From NCBI GenBank assembly GCA_002299865.1, contig DBNV01000071.1, forward strand, positions 4,726 to 13,459: DNA of 8,734 bases, given 5' to 3'. Position 1 is the stretch's first letter; the number at the start of each line of letters is the position of its first letter. The DNA comes from Desulfonatronaceae bacterium UBA663 (GTDB lineage Bacteria; Desulfobacterota; Desulfovibrionia; Desulfovibrionales; Desulfonatronaceae). The notes below the pieces were generated by a model. It did no database searches. It saw only the letters and a program-made list of their open reading frames with translations, and was not told where the DNA came from. This document shows, piece after piece, positions 1 through 7,101 of the stretch. The translations under genes and the position numbers were made by a program.

Positions 1-36
1 CGAACGCGGCGAACGCGGCGAATGCGGCGAATGCGC
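1..36. repeat. 9-bp tandem repeat, four copies, at the window edge
   Basis: Four head-to-tail 9-base units are visible: CGAACGCGG twice, then CGAATGCGG and CGAATGCGC. The units differ only by a C/T change in the middle and the last base. The array starts at base 1, so it may continue outside the window. It lies 24 bases past the mutS stop. On the minus strand one frame opens at an ATG at 59-57, directly after the mutS stop, and stays open to the edge with Arg-Arg-Ile or Arg-Arg-Val triplets. No Shine-Dalgarno precedes it, so I treat the array as an intergenic repeat rather than a gene start. Confidence 0.8.
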
Positions 37-60
37 AGTGACCTTAAGTGATGCGGCATA

Positions 61-2694
61 TTATTGCGGCGGATCGGCGCCCCAGGCTTTTTTCCAGTCT
101 TGCAGCAGAGTCAGCGCCTGCATGGGGGTAATCCGCAGAGGGTCCATTTTTCGCAGTTGCGCCAGAAGCCGCTGCCCCGGGTCGTTCTCGGCGGGAGCGC
201 CAAAACCCGGAAGAACCGGGCGTTGGGAGACGGAGGGCTTGGTTTTGTCCGGACTCTTAGCATCCAGGTCATCCAGAATCTCCTTGGCCCTGGAAATCAC
301 GGGCCTGGGCACGCCGGCCAGTTTGGCCACCTCGATGCCGTAGCTGCGGTCCGAAGGGCCGGGCACCAGGCGGCGCAGGAAGATGATCTCGCCTTTCCAT
401 TCCTTGACTGCGATATTGTAGTTGCGCACTCCGGGCAGCTTGCCCTCAAGAGAGGTCAACTCGTGGTAATGGGTGGCGAACAGGGTGCGTATCCCGCCTT
501 GTCCAGCTTTGGCCAGTTCCTCCACCACGGCCCAGGCCAGGGCCAAGCCGTCGTAGGTGCTGGTGCCGCGGCCGATCTCATCCAGGATGACGAGGCTGCG
601 CCTGCCTGCCTGGCGCAGAATGCGGGCCGTCTCAATCATCTCCACCATGAAGGTGCTTTGCCCCAGGCTGAGATTGTCCGATGCGCCCACCCGGGTGAAG
701 ATGCGGTCGGTCAGGCCGATGGAGGCTTCGGCGGCCGGAACAAAGGACCCTATCTGGGCCAGGATGCAGATAATCGCGGTCTGGCGCAGGACCGTGGACT
801 TGCCGCCCATGTTCGGGCCGGTGATGATCAGAATACGCCGACCCTCATCTAAGATCACGTCGTTGGGAATGTAGTCGGCTGTACCCTGAACAGCCTCGAT
901 GCAGGGATGTCTCCCGCCGGTGATCCTAATTTCCAAGCCGGAATGGATCTGTGGCCTGGACCAGGCCCATTTTCGGGCCGTTTGGGCCAATCCTTGCCAA
1001 AGGTCCAGGCCGGCCAGGGTTCCCCCCATGCGTGTCACTCTGGGGCGAAAACCATCCACCTGGTTTCGCAATTCCTGAAACAAACGATATTCAAGGGCCT
1101 TGCGTTCATCCGCCGCGCTGAGCAGGCGGTCTTCCAACTCCTTGAGTTCCCTGGTGACGAATCGTTCGCTGGAAGCCAGGGATTGGCGTCGTTCAAAGCG
1201 CTCCGGCACGCCGGCCGCCAAAGCTCTGGGCAGTTCGAAATAATAGCCGAACACCCGGTTGTAGCCCAGCTTGAGCTTGACCAGCCCGGTTTCTTCCTGT
1301 TCCCGGCGCAGCATATCCCGCAGTTTGCCTTGCCCGTGTTCCACGAGTTCCAGCAGGGCGTCCAACTCGTGGTGGTAGCCTTCCCGAAAAATGCCTCCGT
1401 CCGTGATCAGCAGGGGTGGAGAGTCCACCAGGGCCGAGTCCAGCAGCTCGGTCAACTCCTCCAGGTTGTCCCATGTTCCTAAAATGTCGTTCAGGGCCGG
1501 AGGGAGGGTCTCCTGTGGGGTACGGCGCAAGAGGGTCTCTACAAGAGGCACGTGACGCAGTCCCTGACGCAAGGCCGTAAAGTCCCTGGGCGAGCTTCTG
1601 TTCAAGGCGATGCGGGAAGCAATACGCTCTAAGTCCGTCACAGCGGCCAACAGGCCGGATAAGTCGCGACGCAAGGCATCCTGTTCGTGGAAAAAGGCGA
1701 CCGCTTCCTGATTGTAGAGCACGGGAGCGATTTCCTTCCAGGGAAAATGAAGCCTGGTTTCCAGAAGACGCCCGCCCATGGGGGTTCTGGTCTGGTCCAG
1801 AACATGGCGAAGCGTGCCCGGTCCGCGTCCTCCGTCAAGACGGCGAAAGATCTCCAGATTGCGCAGGGTGACCTCGTCCAAGAGCAGGAAATCGCCTGGA
1901 TGCAACACCCGAAGCGGAGCCAAATGGGAGAGTTCGCGCTTTTGGGTCTGTTGAAGGTAAGCCAAGAGCGCACCAAAGGCCTGGACAAGCTGCGGCTTGT
2001 CTAGGAGGTCGAGCGCTTGCAGGTCGGCGATGCCTTGTATTCGCAGCAAGCGCTCTCTGGCCGGAGCGGCATCGAAGAAGCCGCGCATGGGCAGGGGGGT
2101 GATCCTGGCCGTGGTTTCGCCCGTCATCGTTCGCGACGCGTGATGGTCCGGCAGAAGCAGTTCCCTGGGCCGCAGCTTATCTGCCCAGGACCATAATTGG
2201 GCGTGTTGACGCAATTGGACGCCGCAGCACTCGCCCGTGGAGATGTCCACCCAGGCCAGCCCCCCGGCATCGGCCTGGACATCCCAGAACAGTGCGGCTA
2301 GATAATGATGTTCCTTGGCCTCCAGATTGGCGTCTTCCACCAGCGTGCCCGGAGTCAGGACGCGAGCGACGGCTCTTTTTACCAGTCCTTTGGCCTGACG
2401 CGGATCCTCCACCTGATCGCAAATGGCGACCTTGAAGCCTTTGTCCAGGAGCTGGGAGAGATAGGGTTCGCAGGCATGGCAAGGCACGCCGCACATGGGA
2501 ACGGGGTGAGCCGCCCCTGGATTGCGGCTGGTCAGGGCGATCTGCAGTTCGCGAGCCGCGGTTTCGGCATCCTCGAAAAAAAGTTCGTAGAAATCCCCCA
2601 TGCGAAAGAAGAGCAGGGCGTCCGGGTGCTCAGCCTTGATCCCCAGATACTGCTCCAGCATGGGGGTCAGCTTGGGCGCGGAGGTTTCATTCAT
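61..2694 (-). CDS. mutS: DNA mismatch repair protein MutS
   Basis: MutS recognises mispaired or unpaired bases and, through ATP-driven clamp formation, recruits MutL to start mismatch repair in the cytoplasm. The 877-residue product is of normal family length (E. coli 853). The N-terminal mismatch-binding domain carries the Phe-X-Glu wedge at F35-Y36-E37 in GDFYELFFED. The connector, lever and clamp domains fill roughly 130-570. The ATPase domain has Walker A GPNMGGKST at 626-634, the SLGQSTFMVEM signature region at 676-686, Walker B ending LDEIGRGTST at 704-713 and the HYHE switch at 742-745. The tail ends with the usual ITPMQAL helix region. QRPVLPGF near 824-831 could be a sliding-clamp contact, which is a guess. 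The chosen ATG overlaps the end of lapB by 8 bases (ATGAATGA), with only a weak GGA upstream, so translation is probably coupled to lapB. All key residues are intact. Identification is very secure. Confidence 0.97.
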   Translation of the reverse strand: MNETSAPKLTPMLEQYLGIKAEHPDALLFFRMGDFYELFFEDAETAARELQIALTSRNPGAAHPVPMCGVPCHACEPYLSQLLDKGFKVAICDQVEDPRQAKGLVKRAVARVLTPGTLVEDANLEAKEHHYLAALFWDVQADAGGLAWVDISTGECCGVQLRQHAQLWSWADKLRPRELLLPDHHASRTMTGETTARITPLPMRGFFDAAPARERLLRIQGIADLQALDLLDKPQLVQAFGALLAYLQQTQKRELSHLAPLRVLHPGDFLLLDEVTLRNLEIFRRLDGGRGPGTLRHVLDQTRTPMGGRLLETRLHFPWKEIAPVLYNQEAVAFFHEQDALRRDLSGLLAAVTDLERIASRIALNRSSPRDFTALRQGLRHVPLVETLLRRTPQETLPPALNDILGTWDNLEELTELLDSALVDSPPLLITDGGIFREGYHHELDALLELVEHGQGKLRDMLRREQEETGLVKLKLGYNRVFGYYFELPRALAAGVPERFERRQSLASSERFVTRELKELEDRLLSAADERKALEYRLFQELRNQVDGFRPRVTRMGGTLAGLDLWQGLAQTARKWAWSRPQIHSGLEIRITGGRHPCIEAVQGTADYIPNDVILDEGRRILIITGPNMGGKSTVLRQTAIICILAQIGSFVPAAEASIGLTDRIFTRVGASDNLSLGQSTFMVEMIETARILRQAGRRSLVILDEIGRGTSTYDGLALAWAVVEELAKAGQGGIRTLFATHYHELTSLEGKLPGVRNYNIAVKEWKGEIIFLRRLVPGPSDRSYGIEVAKLAGVPRPVISRAKEILDDLDAKSPDKTKPSVSQRPVLPGFGAPAENDPGQRLLAQLRKMDPLRITPMQALTLLQDWKKAWGADPPQ

Positions 2695-3835
2695 TCAAAT
2701 TCCGGCGAAAAGAAATGGAGTGCCAGGAGCTGCAACGCGGACAGACGAAAAAAACGGATTCACGTTTCAGGCCGCAGTGGCCGCAGATAAACCTTTTGAC
2801 CTCCCTGGCCCGGGAAAGAAAAAAGACCAACTGGACCTCCACCGACTGAGGCAGGGTATTGTTTTGCAGGGCAAGGGCCAGGAGTTCAAGCCGGGCCGGC
2901 CAGAAATCCGGAGCCAGCAGCAGGCACTTTTCAAACCAGACCTGGGCCTCGCCAAACTTCCCCTGGTGCAGGAGCAACAAGCCGCCGTAATACTGCAAAA
3001 GCACGTCCTGAGAGTAATCCGAAAGGACCATCAGCACTTCGTCCAGTTCCCCGGCGGTCCCCGCATTGAGAAAGTACGGCGGGTTCTCGTTCTGCATGGA
3101 GACGATCAACCCCTCCAGCAGGATGAATCGCTTGCTTTCCGGGACTTGGCGCAAGGCCTGCTCCAGGATTTTTGATAGGGGCTGTTTTTCCAGTCTCAAC
3201 AAAGATCTGTGTATTTTTTCCAGCCACGCTTCCATGGAGCCGGGAGAAACCTTGAGGGCCCGCTCCAGGCATTTCTGAACTTGGCCGCCGTCTTGCGGAT
3301 GATCGCGGGACTCCTTCTGGGCCTGGCGCACCAGATAATGAGCCTCGGCCACCGGATTGCCCAGTTCCACGTAATATTTGGCGGCTTGCAAACAGTCGTC
3401 GGCTTCGGCGCAGAGCTTGGCCAGTTCCTGGGTGATGGCCGGATTGCTTCCTGCGGTTTTGCGCGCCTGCTGAAAGGCCTCGTAGGCCCTGTCCACCAGG
3501 CCGCCGCGCTTGTAGTCCCGGCCCAGCTCATACAGCGCCCTGGCCTTGAACTCGGGGCGCAGGCCGGGACGCAGAATCAGGTTTTGGCGAATATGCACGG
3601 CGCGTTCTATCTCGCCCTGGGAGCGGTACAGACTGCCCAGTGCGAGATAGATTTCCACGGCGTCCGGATTGTCCTTGACCACCCGGCTCAATTCGTTGAT
3701 GGCCGCGAAGGTGTCTTCGGAGGGCGGAAGGAGGCCGCCGGGCAGATCGCCCGAGGGCTCGCCCGAGGGCTGCCCGTGTCCAGGACAAGGAGAGAAAAAC
3801 TCCTTGAACCATTGACGCATCCGGCTTGTACTCAT
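2687..3835 (-). CDS. lapB: LapB-like TPR protein with C-terminal zinc ribbon
   Basis: LapB (YciM) in enterobacteria is an inner-membrane-anchored TPR protein that tunes lipopolysaccharide synthesis by promoting FtsH degradation of LpxC. This 382-residue product (E. coli 389) shows a first TPR with a YLALGSLYRSQGEIERAV core around 63-80, more TPR-like helices at about 98-127, and another near 279-310. It ends in a rubredoxin-like zinc site with CGHC at 351-354 and CPRC at 365-368, the LapB hallmark. Its place just after lapA supports the call. The oddity is the N-terminus: E. coli LapB has a transmembrane helix there, while this protein begins with a hydrophilic, Pro/Gly-rich stretch (about 1-40). 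No good Shine-Dalgarno is seen for the ATG, and the nearest in-frame upstream stop is the lapA stop, 12 codons away. A role in the LpxC pathway is inferred from homology. Confidence 0.85.
   Translation of the reverse strand: MSTSRMRQWFKEFFSPCPGHGQPSGEPSGDLPGGLLPPSEDTFAAINELSRVVKDNPDAVEIYLALGSLYRSQGEIERAVHIRQNLILRPGLRPEFKARALYELGRDYKRGGLVDRAYEAFQQARKTAGSNPAITQELAKLCAEADDCLQAAKYYVELGNPVAEAHYLVRQAQKESRDHPQDGGQVQKCLERALKVSPGSMEAWLEKIHRSLLRLEKQPLSKILEQALRQVPESKRFILLEGLIVSMQNENPPYFLNAGTAGELDEVLMVLSDYSQDVLLQYYGGLLLLHQGKFGEAQVWFEKCLLLAPDFWPARLELLALALQNNTLPQSVEVQLVFFLSRAREVKRFICGHCGLKRESVFFVCPRCSSWHSISFRRNLNE
3747..3770. repeat. 12-bp perfect tandem duplication inside lapB
   Basis: TCGCCCGAGGGC occurs twice in a row with no mismatch. 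On the coding strand it yields Pro-Ser-Gly-Glu followed by Pro-Ser-Gly-Asp (residues 23-30) in the disordered-looking N-terminal segment of the LapB-like protein. The unit is a multiple of three, so copy-number change would keep the frame. It looks like a simple slippage product in a linker. Confidence 0.75.
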
Positions 3836-3871
3836 GCCACGTTCTTTGAAGCCTGGGGGGAGAAGTAAGGG

Positions 3872-4231
3872 TCAGGACAGACTTTCGTTGCTTTTTCCCC
3901 GGCTCATTCCGGGATAGGTTTCGTTTTGCAGTGGCAGATTACGCAAGGAGGTCACTTCCTGTTCCAGTGCCGCGAGTTTGACCTTGGCGGCCTTGAGTTC
4001 TCTAGCCAGGCGGATTTTTTCATACAGGAAGTACATCATGCTGAAAAGGGAGCCGATCACGAAGCTGACCAGCACGATGAGATAGAAGGGTATTTCCCGA
4101 GAAATTAGTTTTAGCCCCAGGATGTCGATCTGAAGCACAAGAAGGCTGGAGAGCACCTGGTTGTTCTGAATGAAGAAAATCATGGAGACGAAAAAAAACA
4201 ACGACAACAGCAGGACTTTGATGTAGCGCAT
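3872..4231 (-). CDS. lapA: LapA-family inner-membrane protein (DUF1049)
   Basis: LapA (YciS) is a small inner-membrane partner of LapB in control of lipopolysaccharide assembly. The 119-residue product has the family layout. A first transmembrane helix spans about residues 4-21 (VLLLSLFFFVSMIFFI region), followed by the QNNQ turn and a short periplasmic-type loop. A second helix spans about 49-70 (FYLIVLVSFVIGSLFSMMYF region). A charged cytoplasmic helix of about 71-97, rich in Lys, Arg, Glu, Ala and Leu, is likely to form a coiled coil. E. coli LapA is 102 residues, so the length fits. The start has a clear AAGGAG six bases upstream. It sits directly before lapB in the same direction, as in enterobacteria. 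The family is assigned from topology and recognisable motifs; the function is inferred from E. coli. Confidence 0.83.
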   Translation of the reverse strand: MRYIKVLLLSLFFFVSMIFFIQNNQVLSSLLVLQIDILGLKLISREIPFYLIVLVSFVIGSLFSMMYFLYEKIRLARELKAAKVKLAALEQEVTSLRNLPLQNETYPGMSRGKSNESLS

Positions 4232-4237
4232 CAGGTT

Positions 4238-4243
4238 CTCCTT
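4238..4243 (-). promoter_or_regulatory. Ribosome binding site of lapA
   Basis: The plus-strand bases CTCCTT read AAGGAG on the coding strand, six bases before the lapA ATG. It is the best Shine-Dalgarno on the minus strand in this window and fixes the lapA start. lapB and mutS lack comparable sites. Confidence 0.75.
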
Positions 4244-4313
4244 AGTGTGTGGTTGAGATTGGCAAAGAAGTCAAAAGCCGAAAGGGTGCCGCCATCAGAT
4301 GTCCGTTAGTGTA

Positions 4314-4341
4314 AGGATACCTGTTCATGAGCACAAAGCAA
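4314..4341 (-). promoter_or_regulatory. Possible sigma70 promoter for lapA-lapB-mutS
   Basis: In the 123-base gap between the fusion gene and lapA, the minus strand has TTGCTT, 16 bases, then TATCCT. The match to consensus is moderate (3/6 and 4/6) and lies about 80 bases before the lapA start. No Rho-independent terminator was seen in the gap, so read-through from the upstream gene is equally possible. This is a weak prediction. Confidence 0.22.
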
Positions 4342-4354
4342 GACCTGCCACTGG

Positions 4355-7036
4355 TCAAGAAGTCCTTGCCGGGGCCTCTTCGCTGTTTCCGGTCAACACC
4401 TCGGCCACCAGCCGCCGCGCCAGGGCCAGTTGGGCTTCTTGGTCAGGGGCGTGACCGTCGATCATCGCAAAGTGGACTAAGCGCAAGATATTGGCGTATT
4501 CCGGGCCCGGAGTCAGCCCCATGGACTTGAGATCTTTCCCGGAAACAGCTGATTTTTGATTTTTCAACTGGGTCAGGAACAAGGAAATGTGGCGGCGTAT
4601 TTCCTCCTTACGGCTTCTGGCCATCAAGTAAAGTACGCCTTCCAGGGGCAAGGGCTGGAGGATGAAATACAATTCGCTCAACCTTTCGCCTTGCCCCTGC
4701 CATTCGTGCAACTGTCGGACAGCGTCCGTCACAGCCTGTCGCAACTGCTGGAAATGCAATTCGTCCTTCTTCGTAAAATTAAGCCGTTGCAATAAGATCT
4801 GGAACTGAGTTGCATCCAGTCCCGTACCCATGCCCAGGAAAAACATCTTCCAAGACTGCGCCCTGGGTTCCAGATAAAGCAGGTGATACCAGTTCAGGAC
4901 CCGTTCCACTTCCTCCAGTACGCTTTCCATGTGTTCGGACATTTTCAGCAAGGGATGCAGGACCTGCAGGATGTTGAAACCGTCCATGCGTCGAAAACAG
5001 GCCAGAACTTCTTTTTCTTCCAGGATTAGCTGCAGTTCGTGGAACAGGCGGCGACCGGAAAGTTTCTGGAACAGGTTTAGGTTCAAGGCGTTCTTGATCA
5101 GCCGCTCGGTTTGCCTGTCCATGCGGAAACGGAAACGCTGTTCAAAGCGGATGGCCCGCAAAATGCGCGTGGGATCCTCCACGAAGCTTAAAGAATTAAG
5201 AACGCGGATGGTCCGTTCCTTGATGTCCTTTTGCGCTGAGAAAAAATCCACTACGGTTCCGAATTGGTCCGGATTGAGGTGGATGGCTAGAGCATTGATG
5301 GAAAAGTCGCGTCTGTACAGGTCCATCTTGATAGAGGAAAGCTGCACCGTGGGCAGGGCCGCGGGATACTTGTAGTATTCCAGGCGGGCTGTGGCCACGT
5401 CCATCTTTTGACCGTCCGGCAGAACGACCACGGCGGTCTGAAATTTCTTGTGCATCCGGACGCGTCCGCCCAGTTCCCGGCCCAGCAGTTGGGCAAAGGC
5501 AATGCCGTCGCCTTCCACCACCAAATCGATGTCCAGATTCTGACGGTTGAGCAGGATGTCGCGCACGAATCCGCCCACAGCGTAGGCCCGCACCCCCATA
5601 TCGCCGGCCAGAGTCCCGGCGTATTCCAGAAGGGACACAACGTTTTTGGGCAGGCGGGATTTGATCATATTCTTGATGTTGCGCCCGTTGTTCCTGTTCG
5701 GCAGCAGGAATTCAGGGATCCGCGCCGATTCCTGAATGAAAATATTGATCAGGTCCGTGCGGGTGATCACGGCGACGACCCTGTCCTCCTGAACCACAGG
5801 CACCAAGCGCTGCTTCTGGCCCAGAATAATTTCCATGGCCGAGTGCAGATCATTGTCCGGGCTGACCACGGCCACGTCACGTTGCATATACTCTTCGACC
5901 ATCAGTTCTCCAAGACCATGCCCCACGGCCCGGTCCGACAACTGATGCTCCAGGATGCCCACGCACAGGCCTTTGGCGTCGATCACCGGCACAGCCTTCA
6001 GGCCGTAGCGGGTCATGATCTCCGTGGCCTGGAGCAGAGCGGTGCGTATGGGGACCGTGACCGCGGGCTTGGACATGAAGTCCCGAACCAGAATCTGGGG
6101 ATTGATGTGCGAATAGAGCAGGGCGAAAAGCTCTTCCTTGACTTCGGAGGGAGTACGGTCTTTGATGGTGGCCGAAGCGGCATAGGCATGTCCGCCCCCG
6201 CCGAAAAAGCCGCAAATTCGACCGACGTTCACCTCTGTCAGGCGGCTGCGGGCAATGAGATGCACCCGGTCGTTCATCCGGGCCACAGCAAACAGCACCT
6301 TGATGTTTTCCATTTCCACCAGTTTGTGGACTAGGATCGCAAAATCGCCCACGTACTCGTCGATGCCGACCTCAGTGATTACTACTTCGATGCCGTTGAT
6401 GTCGTGAACTGCGGCTGCGCCGAGCATGGCGTGCAGCAGTTGGACCTGCTCGGAACTTAAGTCCCTGGTCACCAGATCCGAAACCGTGTTCAAGTCCATG
6501 CCCTGACCCAACAGCCAGGCGGCGGCGTCCAGGTCGTGGGTCGTGGTGGAGGGGAAGGTGAAGCAGCCGGTGTCCTCGTAGATGCCCAGTCCCATGATCG
6601 TTGCTTCGTCCGGAGTGACGGAAAGCGCCCGGTCCCTGATTTCCCGCACCAGGATGGCCGTTGTCGAGCCCCAGGGCCTGACATCGGAGTGGTCCGCCAC
6701 CAGGTCTTCTTCGGAATCCGGATGATGGTCGTAGGCATGAATGGAAATTCCTTGGCGCTCAAGGACCGGGCGGACATGGTCCAACCGAGAGCGTTGTCGG
6801 GTGTCCACCACCACCAGGCGTTCCACCGTGTCGGAGTCGATGTCCTTCATGGACTGGAAATTAAAAAGATAGGTGGCGCTTTGAATGAAAAAGTTGCGCA
6901 GGTTCTTTTCCTGACTGCCGGGAAAGATCAGGGCGGCGTCAGGATAGAGCTTGCCTGCGGCGATCATGGCAGCCAGGGCGTCGAAATCCGCGTTGTTATG
7001 GGCGGTGATCAGGATCTTGGGATGCTTCTTGGTCAT
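4355..7036 (-). CDS. DHH-CBS-CBS-tRNA nucleotidyltransferase fusion protein
   Basis: This 893-residue protein joins two enzymes. Residues 1-310 are a DHH/DHHA1 phosphoesterase (NrnA-like, acting on short oligonucleotides or cyclic dinucleotides): HNNADFDA with H13, D17 and D19; D78 in VVVDT; DHH at 103-105; D155 in YEDTG; and GGGGH at 279-283. Two CBS domains follow (about 317-376 and 379-432), usually adenine-nucleotide sensors. Residues 470-893 are a class II tRNA nucleotidyltransferase: GGFVRD 488-493, catalytic D502 and D504 in LDIDLVVEG, RRDFSINALA 575-584, EDPTR 620-624, and a C-terminal GKDLKSMGLTPGP typical of tRNA-end enzymes. The segment HKKFQTAVV (529-537) looks like a tRNA nucleotidyltransferase rather than E. 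coli-type poly(A) polymerase. Related fusions in other lineages include CC- or A-adding enzymes, so the exact base specificity is open. I chose the ATG at 7036 because longer in-frame starts lie inside xerD; an AAGGG lies 10 bases upstream. All catalytic residues look intact. Confidence 0.9.
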   Translation of the reverse strand: MTKKHPKILITAHNNADFDALAAMIAAGKLYPDAALIFPGSQEKNLRNFFIQSATYLFNFQSMKDIDSDTVERLVVVDTRQRSRLDHVRPVLERQGISIHAYDHHPDSEEDLVADHSDVRPWGSTTAILVREIRDRALSVTPDEATIMGLGIYEDTGCFTFPSTTTHDLDAAAWLLGQGMDLNTVSDLVTRDLSSEQVQLLHAMLGAAAVHDINGIEVVITEVGIDEYVGDFAILVHKLVEMENIKVLFAVARMNDRVHLIARSRLTEVNVGRICGFFGGGGHAYAASATIKDRTPSEVKEELFALLYSHINPQILVRDFMSKPAVTVPIRTALLQATEIMTRYGLKAVPVIDAKGLCVGILEHQLSDRAVGHGLGELMVEEYMQRDVAVVSPDNDLHSAMEIILGQKQRLVPVVQEDRVVAVITRTDLINIFIQESARIPEFLLPNRNNGRNIKNMIKSRLPKNVVSLLEYAGTLAGDMGVRAYAVGGFVRDILLNRQNLDIDLVVEGDGIAFAQLLGRELGGRVRMHKKFQTAVVVLPDGQKMDVATARLEYYKYPAALPTVQLSSIKMDLYRRDFSINALAIHLNPDQFGTVVDFFSAQKDIKERTIRVLNSLSFVEDPTRILRAIRFEQRFRFRMDRQTERLIKNALNLNLFQKLSGRRLFHELQLILEEKEVLACFRRMDGFNILQVLHPLLKMSEHMESVLEEVERVLNWYHLLYLEPRAQSWKMFFLGMGTGLDATQFQILLQRLNFTKKDELHFQQLRQAVTDAVRQLHEWQGQGERLSELYFILQPLPLEGVLYLMARSRKEEIRRHISLFLTQLKNQKSAVSGKDLKSMGLTPGPEYANILRLVHFAMIDGHAPDQEAQLALARRLVAEVLTGNSEEAPARTS

Positions 7037-7101
7037 GTGCAAACGCCCTTGCGACAAACGCGAAAGATGTCCTTGCTTTTCGAGCGCCCGGATTCCCTCA
7101 T
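7033..7101 (-). CDS. 22-codon mini-ORF linking xerD to the fusion gene
   Basis: Between xerD and the fusion gene, a short frame starts with an ATG whose last bases form the xerD stop (ATGA, 7101-7098). It ends with a TGA that overlaps the start of the fusion gene (ATGA, 7036-7033). A purine-rich AAGGGGG lies 8 bases before its ATG. The predicted peptide is basic (about eight Lys or Arg) with two cysteines and no recognisable domain. The likeliest role, if it is translated, is to carry ribosomes from xerD to the next gene. A chance frame of this length is common, so the call depends on the double ATGA arrangement alone. Confidence 0.3.
   Translation of the reverse strand: MRESGRSKSKDIFRVCRKGVCT

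Noticed and set aside
64..2004. Several long plus-strand frames across mutS (for example 64-852, 907-1482, 1687-2004)
   Set aside because: They are antisense shadows of GC-rich coding sequence, with no recognisable domains, while the minus strand encodes an intact MutS.
3872..3874. Selenocysteine insertion at the lapA TGA
   Set aside because: No SECIS-like hairpin was seen just downstream, and LapA ends at the usual family length.
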